Positions 1 to 9,260 are shown, counted from the stretch's first letter. The stretch: DNA of 64,000 bases from Bog-473 sp963787485 (GCA_963787485.1 CAWBDF010000001.1:62001-126000); one strand, 5' to 3'. The notes: generated by a model not told the origin, from the sequence alone. Program-made: numbers and translations.

Positions 1-630
1 TTACCGTGCCTGGGGACCGGAGTACCCGTCCATCCGGAAACGTTGCTGACGATACTCAAGGTCGGTGCAGCACGAATCGGCCTTATTGCCGCGGCTGCCA
101 TCTTCTTCGCCTACTTCGCCGCCTACACCTACATCAACCCACTTCTCCAGAGTCGGGCCGGGCTGACCGGCGAGCAGGTCACGGTCGTTCTGCTCGGATT
201 CGGGTTGGCCGGCGGGGCAACGAATTTTGCCGCTGGAGTCACCGTGCGCCGCCATCTGCGCGCAACCATCTTCGGAGCTGGATTGCTCATTGCCATCGCT
301 ACTCTCTTGATCGCTGTCATCAGCGGAATGCACCCGGTCGTCATCGCCCTCGTGCTTGTGTGGGGCGCCGGGTTCGGTGCGGTCCCCGTAGCCGCGCAAA
401 CCTGGATGGTTCGGACAATGCCGGCCAGCGTAGAAGGGGGTCTGGCCCTGTTCGTCTCCGCGCTCCAAGGTTCCCTGGCCGCCGGGTCAGCGGTCGGCGG
501 TCTGCTTTTCAACGCCTACGGCACGACGGGTCCATTGGTTCTGGCCGCTGTCATAGCCACAGGCGGCTCGCTCGTGCTCCTCAGCCGAAGCGCAAGGGCA
601 GTCGACATACCCGCTGGTAGCGAGGCCTAG
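1..630 (+). CDS. MFS transporter, C-terminal part (5' end outside window)
   Basis: The frame is open from the first base, so the start lies upstream of the window; about 209 residues are visible. They form roughly six hydrophobic segments with the small-residue-rich helices and short basic loops (for example VRRHLRA) of the C-terminal half of a major facilitator permease. The family normally has 12 helices and about 400 residues, so about half is missing. The fold resembles DHA1-type drug or sugar efflux permeases; the substrate cannot be read. A TTG at 43 is only an internal codon and not a likely start. The next gene begins 30 bp after the stop in the same direction. Confidence 0.75.
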   Translation, partial: LPCLGTGVPVHPETLLTILKVGAARIGLIAAAAIFFAYFAAYTYINPLLQSRAGLTGEQVTVVLLGFGLAGGATNFAAGVTVRRHLRATIFGAGLLIAIATLLIAVISGMHPVVIALVLVWGAGFGAVPVAAQTWMVRTMPASVEGGLALFVSALQGSLAAGSAVGGLLFNAYGTTGPLVLAAVIATGGSLVLLSRSARAVDIPAGSEA

Positions 631-660
631 AGGGCACATCCTGCGGGCTACGTTGGTGAC

Positions 661-1125
661 GTGTCCGGTGCGATTCATCACTCCGTGATCGCAGTCGACA
701 ACCTCGAGGTCAGCCTCCGCTTCTACCGGGACGGGCTCGGTCTCGATGTACTGGCCGACCGCGAGGTCGAAGGAGACTGGCCTGATCTATTCGGCGCGCC
801 GAGCCGTAGCCTTCGTGCTGTCTTCGTGGGAGACGCTCATGTCCCCGACGTCTTCGCCGGCGTGTTGGAACTGAACGAGCTCCGCGGGGACCAAGCCCCG
901 CAGACAAGTTCTCCCTCCACGCGACCGATAGGACTGTTTATGCTCTCGTTCTTCGTAGATGTGGAGGCCACGCTGAGCGGGCTCGCCAACCTCGGACTTG
1001 GCGGCTCGCCCCGGCGAATCAGACAACCGACTCCGAACGGACCCATAACCATCGCGACCGTTCACGACCCAGATGGCGTGTTGATCCTGCTCACTCCCGG
1101 CTCCATCACCCAGGCCAACAGCTGA
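661..1125 (+). CDS. VOC (glyoxalase/bleomycin-resistance fold) protein
   Basis: A 154-residue protein from a GTG start. The N-terminus has the typical VOC opening: a His in the first strand (residues 6-7), then SLRFYRDGLGL. The C-terminal half ends in the usual HDPDGVLILL strand, where metal-binding or substrate-facing residues sit. The length fits a single-subunit VOC protein with two beta-alpha-beta-beta-beta modules. These proteins are cytosolic and include glyoxalase I, extradiol dioxygenases and drug-binding proteins; the reaction here cannot be assigned. It follows the transporter fragment by 30 bp and may be co-transcribed with it. Confidence 0.8.
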   Translation: MSGAIHHSVIAVDNLEVSLRFYRDGLGLDVLADREVEGDWPDLFGAPSRSLRAVFVGDAHVPDVFAGVLELNELRGDQAPQTSSPSTRPIGLFMLSFFVDVEATLSGLANLGLGGSPRRIRQPTPNGPITIATVHDPDGVLILLTPGSITQANS

Positions 1126-1137
1126 AATCCACGGCAT

Positions 1138-1332
1138 GTGCGTAGAGGTCGCCGCCGCGTTGGCGAAGCGGCAGCGTTGCTCGGGATCTCTCGAGCCTTC
1201 GCCTACGAGCTCGTCGCTCGAGGAGAGCTCCCCGTCATCTGCCTCGGCCGACGCCGTCTCGTGCCCAAGATCGCCCTTCTCGCCCTCGTCGAAACCGGCT
1301 CGAGCGACGGCGCTGACTCGAGCACGCCGTGA
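1138..1332 (+). CDS. Excisionase-like HTH DNA-binding protein
   Basis: A 64-residue protein starting at GTG 1138, 12 bp after the VOC gene. Residues 8-50 match the HTH_17/excisionase pattern: VGEAAALLGISRAFAYELV, then a GELP turn and a strand LGRRRLVPK leading to a final helix. Such proteins are small winged helix-turn-helix DNA binders that often act as recombination directionality factors beside tyrosine integrases. A broken tyrosine integrase lies about 1.6 kb further on, which supports the excisionase reading. A plain MerR-like regulator is the alternative. Confidence 0.7.
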   Translation: MRRGRRRVGEAAALLGISRAFAYELVARGELPVICLGRRRLVPKIALLALVETGSSDGADSSTP

Positions 1333-1761
1333 GCTCGCTGATTCCTGGGTCGCCCTGTCCATCGTGCATTGTCGACGTCCACATCGATGTCCACGGGAAT
1401 GTCGCCTCTCCTGGTAAGGGGCCTGAGGGGCCAGTCGCCTGCTCGGCCCGAGTCGTGGACGCCAGGGCAGTCATAGGTCGGCTCCGCCGAGGCGTCGACA
1501 CGTCGACGCCGTGCCTTGACGGCCCGGGACCGACACAGTTCGACACAATGGACGAGGCCGGCCTGGTAAGCCCGGCGTGGATGAATGAGCCCGTCGTTGG
1601 TCCGTCACCACCGGTGAACACCCGAGACAGAGTCCGGTGGGACGACGGGGTGGATCCGCACTGCGTGCAAGTGTGTGAGTAGATATTGGTGGCATCCATC
1701 AGCAGGCCCTAAATGGTTCGTCCGAACCAGTAGCGGAGCACGACGGGAGAAATGGGGACCA
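1333..1761. other. Gap without a convincing gene
   Basis: About 430 bp between the HTH gene and the patatin gene. A plus-strand frame is open from 1329 to 1682 but its translation is Pro/Asp-rich with no family pattern, and its opposite strand is equally open, so it is not called. No clear terminator hairpin followed by a T-run is seen. Confidence 0.5.
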
Positions 1762-3046
1762 GTGGACCAATCAATCACTGACCAGATCACGATCGACCCA
1801 TCGGCGGCGAGAGGGTATACCCGCAGCCCAGATCTTCAGAGGCAATTCGATGACGCTGCCCAGCGATTACTCGACCTCGATGCTTGGCATACCGAAGACG
1901 GAGACGCTCCTCCCAGTGCGCCGGAGCTGCGGTGCGATCTTGCACTTGAAGGCGGAGGCGTCAAGGGGATCGCGTTCGTCGGAGCTGTGTTGGCACTCGA
2001 TGAGGCCGGCTACAAGATCCAGCGGGTGGCCGGCACGAGCGCAGGCGCTATTGCTGCCACTCTGATCGCTGTCATCGTCCAGCGCGGCAAGCCGATGATC
2101 GATCTGAAGCGATACCTCGACACTATGGAGTTCACCAAGTTCATGCCCGAGGGCAAGATCCACGAATTCCTGGATCGGATTGGACACCGAGCGGGTGAAG
2201 TCACCGCCGACTTCTCGATTCTGCTCACCCGGATGGGGCTGTATCCGGGAACCTATCTCTACGACTGGCTCGGCCCCATTTTGAAAGAGCTCGATGCCGA
2301 GACCTTCGGCAAGCTCCGGATCACCCAAGCGGACGATCCGGGCATGAGCCTTCCGATCGAGCGCCAGTACCGCCTCCTTGTGCACACGTCGGATGTCACT
2401 CGGCGAGTTCTCGCGCCTGCCTTGGGACTACAACAGGTACGGCAAGGAGCCTGACAACATGGCCGTCGCAGACGCCGTCAGAGCTTCAATGTCCATTCCG
2501 TTCTTCTTCGAGCCCTTTAAGTTCGACGCTACCGAGGCAACGGTGAACGTTCCGATGCCCGGCGGCCGTACGGCCGCGCAGCACTATGCGGGTGGCTCAG
2601 TCACCTGGGTCGACGGCGGAATGCTCCGAAATTTTCCCATTGCGGCCTTCGATCGAATGGACGGAAAGCCACCTCGCTGGCCGACTATCGGCATCAAACT
2701 GAGCAGTTTCGAAGCGAATTCCGGATCGACATCGGCCTGCACGCATACGCTCGGACTGGGGTTGGACTGCGTGCAGACCATGATGAACGAATGGGATGTC
2801 TACGCCATCGAGTCAGCGACGGCGGCTCGAACGATCTTCGTTGACAACGATGGCATTACGGCGACGCAGTTCGATCTCGACAAGGACCAACAAGACACCC
2901 TTTTCAAGAACGGAGTAGCTGCAGCCACGGAGTTCATCATCGATATGGGACGACTCGGCTACGTACCAAAGGATGCCGCCGAAGGGCTCCAGCTCGCCCA
3001 ACTGCGCGTGGCGCTGACGGCTGCAGCACCACCTCCGACTCCGTGA
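1762..3046 (+). pseudogene. Patatin-like phospholipase, frameshifted
   Basis: Patatin-family proteins are lipid acyl hydrolases with a Ser-Asp dyad. The first part, from GTG 1762 preceded by a purine-rich GGGGA, carries the oxyanion loop GGGVKG and the nucleophile elbow GTSAG. The second part carries the Asp motif WVDGGMLRNFP. The two parts are in different frames: reading is coherent to HTSDVT just before position 2401 and continues in the next frame from GEFSRLPWDY. One extra base, or two missing bases, at about 2401 explains this. As given, translation stops at 2454 and the catalytic Asp is lost. If the shift is a sequence error, the gene would encode about 428 residues. It lies beside an integrase remnant, so it may be element cargo. 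Confidence 0.8.
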
Positions 3047-4007
3047 TGTGACCTTCTTGATGCGTGCCTCTCATCTCGACCCTGCCGAAGAGACCGAGCC
3101 ACGGGAGCAATCGCCACAGCTTGGATGCCGGATCTCTCGCTTGAGTTGATTCGGTCGTCGTCGTTCACGTCGCGCGTCATGAGTGCGGCATCCTCGAAGA
3201 TCCGACCGAGCGCGTCCGCGGCATCCTCGTCCGTCTTGGGTACGAAGTGTGAATACACGTTGAGGGTCGTGCTCGGGTTCCGATGGCCAAGTCTCCCCGC
3301 AACGGTGCGCACATCGATGCCCGCAGCAAGGAGATGGGTGGCGACATAGTGCCGGAGGTCGTGAAGTCGAATGCCCGTGACCCCCGCCTGCTGACAGATC
3401 TGCCGGAAGGCCCGGGACGTCGAGTCGGGATGCCACGCCGCCGAAGCGTCAACTGCGTGACTGAAGACGAAGCCTTCTTGGGTGATGGTTGCCCTGGCGG
3501 CTTTGGCTCGTTGCCTCATCCGCTCCTGGTGTGCCTTCAACGCTGCGACGGTGCCATCGTCGAGTGAGATCCGTCGACTCTGGTGCGTCTTCGTGCCCTG
3601 TTCGAGCAGGTGGCCATCGACTCTCACAATGCCCCGCTCGATCGAAAGACGTCGAAGAGTAGGCATCCATGGCCGGATTGTGCGAGATCCAACCCCAGCG
3701 GACACCCTGGGTCAGGGCTCTGCGAATGATTCCATGAACACGCCTGATGGTGGCGGGGGCGTATGGACCACGTGAACGTCCGATCTCGAAGAGGTGGCGA
3801 TAGAAGCGATCGAGATCGGACGGGGTGAGCTTGGCAACTTTCATGGATCCCACGAGAGGGACGATGGGATCGTCGATGTACATCCGCATCGTCTCGACGG
3901 TTTTGGGAGAGAAGCTGGTGCAGCGTGGTCGAGCCACTCCCGACAGAGATCCGCGACGGTCCCCTTTCAGCCGACACGACGGGGCGTCGGTCGACCTCGG
4001 CAACCAT
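2959..4007 (-). pseudogene. Tyrosine recombinase/integrase, frameshifted and internally deleted
   Basis: The C-terminal catalytic core is clear: a Lys segment TKTHQSRRISL, the H-x-x-R box LHDLRHYVATH, LGHRNPSTT and the nucleophile Tyr in NVYSHF. The N-terminal arm and SAM-like domain occur in two other frames: ADLCREWLDHAAPAS, then MRMYIDDPIVPLVG through RRALTQGVRWGWISHNPA. About 50-60 residues expected between NPA and RRLSIERG, including the first catalytic Arg, are absent. The copy is therefore inactive even if the frameshifts are corrected. The catalytic frame stays open into the 3' end of the convergent patatin gene, so the natural stop is uncertain. The start lies 29 bp from a tRNA-Glu-derived repeat, the usual position of an integrase next to its att site. 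Confidence 0.85.
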
Positions 4008-4035
4008 TGCTGCTCTGAACTGGTCTTCTTTCTTT

Positions 4036-4077
4036 GCAGCCCCAACGGGATTCGAACCCGTGTCGCCACCTTGAGAG
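4036..4077 (-). repeat. tRNA-Glu 3'-end repeat, putative att site (copy 1)
   Basis: These 42 bp are identical to the 3' part of the tRNA-Glu(CTC) gene at 42749-42821 (T-arm, variable loop, 3' anticodon stem and part of the anticodon loop), in the same orientation. The match ends inside the anticodon loop and no 5' half of a tRNA follows. Duplicated tRNA 3' ends are the hallmark of tyrosine-integrase att sites, and the integrase pseudogene begins 29 bp away. Confidence 0.8.
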
Positions 4078-4227
4078 AGCAGCTAGGCATGTCCAACAGG
4101 TGCGCTCCAGCACCACAGTTCCTGGTCGCTGCCCTATAGCCGTCCAGCGGTAATGCTCTGGTCCATCCCGTTGGACAGAATGGATGGACAAAAGGATGGC
4201 CAGTGAACACCCGAAATCCGCATCGTC

Positions 4228-6630
4228 TTACGGACTGAGTTTTGGAGAATCCGCCGTCTTCATCTTGCTCGGATTTCGTGCCATCTTGTCGATCGGAAAA
4301 CCCAATGAGGCGTAGGCGGGGAGACGCTTCGCCTGCATTCGAGCCAGGACCGGCACATTGATGTCGACGTAGTCGTGCACCTCGACTCGCGATTTTCCCG
4401 ACGTAGGCCGAAGTACTCGCCCCACGTACTGAACGATGCGGCCCTTGAATGCCAGGGGAAACGCGAGGAACAGCGTGTCGAGCTCCGGAAGATCGAATCC
4501 CTCCCCCAGGAAGCTTCCCGTCGCCAGCAGAGCGAGTCCACCAGCAGAAGCCTGCGCCTGCATCGCGGCTGAGGCGCTCGCCCGGGCCTTCTTGCCCATC
4601 CCGCCTCGCATCACGATCGGTTCGATCCCGAGCCGTAGGAGTTCGCCAGAGAGTGCTTCGAGGTGCTCCGTCCACTGCGTGAGTACGAGGCAGTTTCGTC
4701 CGACCGCGACGGCAGTAGCGACGTCACCGCAAATCTGCCGCGAACGTTCCTCGTCTTCAACGAGGGCCCGGAACACGGCTTGAATGGTCAGTTCCTGGTC
4801 ACCGGAATGCTCATGACCCGTAGTGTGCGTCGCAAGTACCCGCTCAACTCGAAGGTGCTCATCGTGGTCCGGCGTCATCCGGTATCGCTCCGCTCCGCAA
4901 TACATCGTGATGAGCTTCTCGAGGTGGTCCCGCCGGTAGGGAGTCGCCGTCAGACCGAGCCAGTGCCGCACCGGGATCTCTCGCACGACGCGTTCGAAGG
5001 TCACCGCTGGAACGTGATGGCACTCGTCGACGATCACGAGCCCATAGTTTCTGGTGATTTCACCCAGATCCTCCCGACGAGCCAGGCTCTGTGCCATTGC
5101 GATGTCGATAGCACCCTTCGCCTTGTTGCGGCCGCCACCCAATTGACCAATCTCCTTGGTGGCCATCCCGAGGTGCTCTCCGAGACGCTCTCGCCACTGT
5201 TCGACCAGGGGCTGCCGGTCGACCACTATGAGGGTTGGGAGCCGGCGGTGTGCGATGACTCCGCAGGCGATCACAGTCTTACCTGAGCCTGGTGGTGCCA
5301 CGAGAACGCCGAGATGATGTGGAATGAGTGCATCCAATGCGCTTCGCTGACGGTCTGTGAGATCAGCGCGTAGGGAGACGTCGATTGATTCAGGCGACGA
5401 GCACGCGTCGGTCACCTCGAGATTGCTTCCGGCATCTCGCACAATCTGCGCGGCCTGGTCCGCAACTCCCCGCGGGAGCAAGAGCCGGTCGATGGTCTCT
5501 CTGTAACACCGTAAGAAGCGCGGCGTGTTCCAAGTGGAAAAGCGGAGCCGCTCCTTTTCGTAGTACTCCGGATTGTGCAACGAGGCCAGATGCTTGAGCG
5601 CGGCCACAAGCGGCGGGGGCACGCCGATGCGGTCGATGGCCAGCATGGCACCTGAGATTGCTCGGATCGTTTCCGGCAGCTTCTCATGTGCTCCCAATGC
5701 CAGGAGCTGTCCGTACTTCGTGGCACCGGGACCAGCGACGATTGGCGACACCGTCTTCTCCAAGGCAGCCACGGCTTCGGGAGACATGTGTGGTATCGAC
5801 GCCAAGAACGCCCACTGGTCCTCATAGGGCTCGAGGCTGGTCGGATCGAGAAAGACGGTGTTCCCCTGTTGCCGTGACCCTCCTTGGAGCGGAAGAGCAA
5901 TCAGGTTCCCGAAGGATCCCTTCGGGACGAAGTCCTGTGTGGGGAACAGGCGGTCGTAACTCGACAGGTCGAGCTCGGCTCGAGCCTCCATGGCTTGTCG
6001 AAGGATATGCACGCCCAACCGACGGGCCGAGGCGGCAGGCACAGGTCCCGAGAAGAATGTCCAGGTGTGCGCCCCTTCGCCTGATCGTGATCGCTCTAGC
6101 ACGACGGGAACTCCGATCGCGGCAGCGGCGTCGAGATAGGCCAGTGCATCGAGCACCCAACCCCTTCCGTCAAAATCACAGGCCAAGAGTCGACACTCGT
6201 CGCCGCGACGAAGAGGGTAAAGGCCGAGGTGACTGTCACCGGCGAGGTGCGATTCCACGACTCCCTCGTCCAGTGGCAGATATGCACGACCTGGTTTCTT
6301 GGCGTTCGCCCAGCCACCCACCACGGCGGGACTCCAGCCGGCCTTCCCGGACCGCGAGCTCTCCCAGCGAAGGGCGTATACATCGTCGCGTCCGGCGAAC
6401 AGGGAGCGAAAGAGAGCGATTTTGGCCTCAGCGGGCGAGTTTCCAGTGACGTCGGGATTGAGATTCTGTCGGTCCGAGTCCGCGAACAGGGTGGGCTCCC
6501 ACGGTTCGGTGACTTGCGTCCGACTGGGCTCGTCAAGGCCGAGAAGCGATCGCAGGCGCTGATTCTCCGCCCGTAATACACGGACCTCATCGACCAATGC
6601 CTCGATGTTCTCGGGTCTCGTTTCGCTCAT
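4228..6630 (-). CDS. TOTE-type primase (AEP)-SF2 helicase fusion
   Basis: An 800-residue protein. A short coiled coil at residues 8-30 (VDEVRVLRAENQRLRSLL) is followed by an archaeo-eukaryotic primase-like domain at about 65-300. This has the metal-binding CDFDG motif (152-154), the SGEGAH motif (183-188) and a Phe/Pro-rich QDFVPKG loop. That arrangement matches the AEP domain of TOTE conflict-system proteins. From about 425 there is a superfamily 2 helicase: Walker A APPGSGKT (445-452), DECHH (535-539), TATPYRRD (561-568) and the Arg-finger motif QYVGRVLRP near 750. All catalytic motifs are intact. Activity on nucleic acid in the cytoplasm is inferred. It is the third gene of the abiEi-abiEii operon, 6 bp after abiEii. 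A mobile-element replication primase-helicase is the alternative reading. Confidence 0.85.
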   Translation of the reverse strand: MSETRPENIEALVDEVRVLRAENQRLRSLLGLDEPSRTQVTEPWEPTLFADSDRQNLNPDVTGNSPAEAKIALFRSLFAGRDDVYALRWESSRSGKAGWSPAVVGGWANAKKPGRAYLPLDEGVVESHLAGDSHLGLYPLRRGDECRLLACDFDGRGWVLDALAYLDAAAAIGVPVVLERSRSGEGAHTWTFFSGPVPAASARRLGVHILRQAMEARAELDLSSYDRLFPTQDFVPKGSFGNLIALPLQGGSRQQGNTVFLDPTSLEPYEDQWAFLASIPHMSPEAVAALEKTVSPIVAGPGATKYGQLLALGAHEKLPETIRAISGAMLAIDRIGVPPPLVAALKHLASLHNPEYYEKERLRFSTWNTPRFLRCYRETIDRLLLPRGVADQAAQIVRDAGSNLEVTDACSSPESIDVSLRADLTDRQRSALDALIPHHLGVLVAPPGSGKTVIACGVIAHRRLPTLIVVDRQPLVEQWRERLGEHLGMATKEIGQLGGGRNKAKGAIDIAMAQSLARREDLGEITRNYGLVIVDECHHVPAVTFERVVREIPVRHWLGLTATPYRRDHLEKLITMYCGAERYRMTPDHDEHLRVERVLATHTTGHEHSGDQELTIQAVFRALVEDEERSRQICGDVATAVAVGRNCLVLTQWTEHLEALSGELLRLGIEPIVMRGGMGKKARASASAAMQAQASAGGLALLATGSFLGEGFDLPELDTLFLAFPLAFKGRIVQYVGRVLRPTSGKSRVEVHDYVDINVPVLARMQAKRLPAYASLGFPIDKMARNPSKMKTADSPKLSP

Positions 6631-6636
6631 CGATAC

Positions 6637-7554
6637 CTACACCGGGTCAAGATCAGGTGGGCTTTTGACCCAGCCGCCGGACCGTGGATCCCAGTGTCCG
6701 GACTCGACAGTTCCGGTCAGGAGTGGATCGATGAACGCTGCCACCCGTTGGATGGCATCTGGGTAACCGCTCGGTACCAGATCCTCCAGCCCAGCACCGG
6801 CGATGAAGGTAGACCACGCGTGCTGGCGCTCGGTCCCCAGACCACCGAGGAGTGCAGCTAGCGGACGCAGAACGACCTGTCGGTGCTCGGCGGTTGCGTT
6901 AACCGCTTCCAGAAGCTCGGTTGCCGCGATTCGGGAACGCCAGGAGAGGACCACGACATCTGCGAAATCACGCTCACGCGTCGTCGCGGCTCCTCGCTCG
7001 ATCATCGTGACGATCTTTTCCGCCAGAACGGTGGCCAGAGGGTACCCGAGCAGATGGAACGGGCGATCGAGGAGGGCCGGGTACTCGACGTCGACCGGAT
7101 GAGGTGTCACAGGATCTCCGACATTGACATCGAGGCGGAGAACCATCTTCGCGCGCTGGATACGGGAGGGAACGCTGAGCCGAACCCCAGAATAGAGCGA
7201 AGCATCGCGAATGACCTGCGTCGTCATGGCATCCACTTCGTAGGTGACGCCGTCGTCAACCGGCACCGACAACACGTTGCGAACGACATCGGCGATTGTC
7301 GGCACGTCGTTGTCGATGGCACGGGCCAAGAGGTCGACGTCACCCGTGGGCCGCCGGCTGCCCAGGACAGCGAGCAGCATTCCGCCCTTGAGAACCAAGC
7401 GGTCGCGATAGGCGGAACTCGACAGCCGAAAAAGGAATCGCTCGAGCACGTAGGTCAGCAACAGCTCTTGGGTCGGTCGACCGCTCCGGCGGGCCATCTG
7501 CTGGAGGTCGAGGTAGGCGCGCCCGGCAGTCGAGTTTCGTCGGACGGGGCTCAT
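6637..7554 (-). CDS. abiEii: AbiEii/AbiGii-family nucleotidyltransferase toxin
   Basis: A 305-residue protein. The start is set at ATG 7554 because it overlaps the abiEi stop as ATGA, the usual arrangement of translationally coupled type IV toxin-antitoxin genes; the frame itself is open further upstream. The nucleotidyltransferase signature is intact: LKGGMLL at residues 55-61, then RRPTGDVDL with the metal-binding Asp pair at 72 and 74, and a later Lys in LAEKIVTM. AbiEii toxins transfer nucleotides to RNA targets and cause growth arrest after phage infection. The cognate AbiEi is directly upstream and a primase-helicase directly downstream. Confidence 0.9.
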   Translation of the reverse strand: MSPVRRNSTAGRAYLDLQQMARRSGRPTQELLLTYVLERFLFRLSSSAYRDRLVLKGGMLLAVLGSRRPTGDVDLLARAIDNDVPTIADVVRNVLSVPVDDGVTYEVDAMTTQVIRDASLYSGVRLSVPSRIQRAKMVLRLDVNVGDPVTPHPVDVEYPALLDRPFHLLGYPLATVLAEKIVTMIERGAATTRERDFADVVVLSWRSRIAATELLEAVNATAEHRQVVLRPLAALLGGLGTERQHAWSTFIAGAGLEDLVPSGYPDAIQRVAAFIDPLLTGTVESGHWDPRSGGWVKSPPDLDPV

Positions 7555-8156
7555 TCCTGCAGCACTCGCATCGCTTCGAGTATCGGTGTGCGAATTCTTA
7601 GCTCCTCGGCCATTTCGAGGACACGGCCGGGTTGGGCGCGCGGACGACGAAGGTACCTGCGCAGACCGGCGACGGCGAGGTCGACCCCGAGGCGGTGTCG
7701 TTGACGAAAACAATCGACGACCGTCCGTTCGGGATCAGTGATGTGAAAGCCGAGGTCCATGCCCACATTCACGTCCATGCGGCCAAGTCCGAAGTGGCTC
7801 GCGCCAAAGACGTGGACCCGCGTGGGGGGATGGTCGATCTGGGGGCGGTGGCTTCCTGCTGGAACGGCCAGGTCCACCCGGGTCGGGTTTTCGTCGCTCA
7901 GATCCCAATAAGCGAGAGCGGAGCCGAGGCAGATCATGCCCTGGGGGGCGCGGGCGCACACGACCACGAAGTCGATCTGGTCGATCCCGGCCGCCTCTCG
8001 CAGCTGGAAGAGCCCGCGGGACACCTCGATCAGGAGACCCGAGTCGCGGGCTTGGTAGAGGTTGCGCCACGAGATCCCGTGCTCGACGGCATCCCGGGCG
8101 CGGAAGATGGCTCCCAGGGGCCGCAGCCTCTCGATGACCGCAGAATCGGTGGGCAT
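7551..8156 (-). CDS. abiEi: AbiEi-family type IV antitoxin and autoregulator
   Basis: A 201-residue protein from ATG 8156. The N-terminal 80 residues form the winged-helix antitoxin domain (ISWRNLYQARDSGLLIEVSRGLFQL). The rest matches the AbiEi C-terminal domain, including CLGSALAYWDLSD, the PPTRVHVFG strand and TDPERTVVDCFR. AbiEi neutralises the AbiEii toxin without forming a stable complex and represses its own promoter by binding inverted repeats. Such a repeat lies immediately upstream at 8159-8205. First gene of the operon. Confidence 0.9.
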   Translation of the reverse strand: MPTDSAVIERLRPLGAIFRARDAVEHGISWRNLYQARDSGLLIEVSRGLFQLREAAGIDQIDFVVVCARAPQGMICLGSALAYWDLSDENPTRVDLAVPAGSHRPQIDHPPTRVHVFGASHFGLGRMDVNVGMDLGFHITDPERTVVDCFRQRHRLGVDLAVAGLRRYLRRPRAQPGRVLEMAEELRIRTPILEAMRVLQE

Positions 8157-8158
8157 GT

Positions 8159-8205
8159 GTATGAAATCCTACTACGTTAGGGGATGTCTATGTAGATTTT
8201 CATAC
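8159..8205. promoter_or_regulatory. Inverted-repeat operator of the abiE operon
   Basis: The two ends read GTATGAAATCCTAC and, on the opposite strand, GTATGAAAATCTAC, with about 19 bp between the arms. The repeat ends 2 bp before the abiEi start codon. AbiEi antitoxins are known to bind such repeats in their own promoters, so this is the likely autoregulatory site. The segment is also AT-richer than its surroundings, as expected of a promoter. Confidence 0.65.
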
Positions 8206-9260
8206 GATGCCAGTTATCCACAAGGCGGCGAAGTCGATCAGGCGGGCTTGCCTCCACCCTTTTGAGATGGAGACATCGAAATCTGCACCACGCATGTCGG
8301 CAGCGTCTCTTTGGAACGCCAAGGGCAAAGAGAAGATGGACGCAGTGGAATCGATTTACGCGACGCAGCTCGCTATGAGTGATGTGCGTGAGTTTTGAGG
8401 TGTCGGGTGAGGGTGAAGTAGTGCGATGTGGACTGCTGATGGTTCCGTTGGCGTTGTGGATGTAGGTAGTTAGATGTTGGTTGGCGATACCACGGAATAG
8501 ATGTGAGAGGTGAGGTGAAGGTAGAGCAAGATGGTGATGCGGACTTGGGGAGAGGGTGGCAGGTAGCGACGGATAGAGAACTGTCGGTTGTGACGTGGCG
8601 AGATTTGTGGTGGGTTGGGGCGATGAGATGAGGAGGGTGCGGGTGTAGGTGGCGGCGAGTGGCGTGGGTCGGACCGTCGCCGACGATCCGGTGCCACTGC
8701 TTGCCGGCCGGGGCAGGTTAGAGGCTCCATGCAGATGATGACGCTGGGTCTCTCTAGGTGTGCCAGCATGAGCGATCTCGTAGAGCTAGAGCGCCGATTC
8801 CTGGCTCGAAGTGAGATGGGGATGCGTGAGGAGAGGAACACCAGAGGAGAAGCACCGAGACCTCGTGACTGATGTCTAGACCACCCTAGGCGAAGAGGAG
8901 CTCGGCAGCTGGACGAGCTGAGTGGAAAGGGCAGGTGTGGTAGAGGAGCTGAGGGATGATCACGGCGAAGGGCAGGGTGAATGGTGGCGGCGGCGTACTA
9001 GCGAAACGACTCGAAGTAGCGAGAAGTGTGGATGATTCTGAGATCCGGAGTGAAGGCAATGGCGATGGCGGGAGTACGGAGAGAAGAGCAAGATCTGGGC
9101 CTCGCATCGCAACACGAGAGGAGAGGCGCACGATCGAGAGGAGCTGCGCTCCCGTGGTGATCTCCGGACTGCCACGCGTTCGCCAAGGCAACCTAGAGCG
9201 ACCCGGAGATCGAAGTGAGAAGCCAGGCCAACGAGCAGGACACGGACTAGGAGAAACGAA
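8206..9260. other. Gene-free stretch with strong strand asymmetry
   Basis: About 1.05 kb between the abiE promoter and the second tRNA-Glu repeat. From about 8390 to 8760 the plus strand is strikingly rich in G and T and poor in C; from about 8885 to 9260 it is purine-rich. Frames open on either strand give low-complexity Pro/Ser/Arg or Gly/Glu translations with no family pattern. I see no protein gene. A long structured or antisense RNA, or a decayed element end, is possible. Confidence 0.5.

Noticed and set aside
1329..1682. A 117-codon plus-strand frame after the HTH gene
   Set aside because: Both strands are open here, the translation has no fold-like pattern and no ribosome binding site.
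4036..4139. Protein frames containing PNGIRTRVATL, also seen near 9261 and 42750
   Set aside because: This peptide is the translation of the conserved tRNA-Glu T-arm region in the shared repeat, a common annotation artefact.
3449..4675. A 408-codon minus-strand open frame as one gene
   Set aside because: It joins part of the frameshifted integrase with the antisense-frame end of the primase-helicase gene and runs through an att repeat; only the integrase piece is real.
4228..6630. Reading the 800-residue protein as an ordinary type I restriction or DEAD-box helicase
   Set aside because: The N-terminal domain with CDFDG and SGEGAH motifs fits an AEP primase, and no restriction or methylase gene is adjacent.
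8470..8841. Minus-strand Pro/Ser/Arg-rich frame
   Set aside because: It results from the G-rich top strand; composition is low-complexity, and there is no ribosome binding site or homology pattern.
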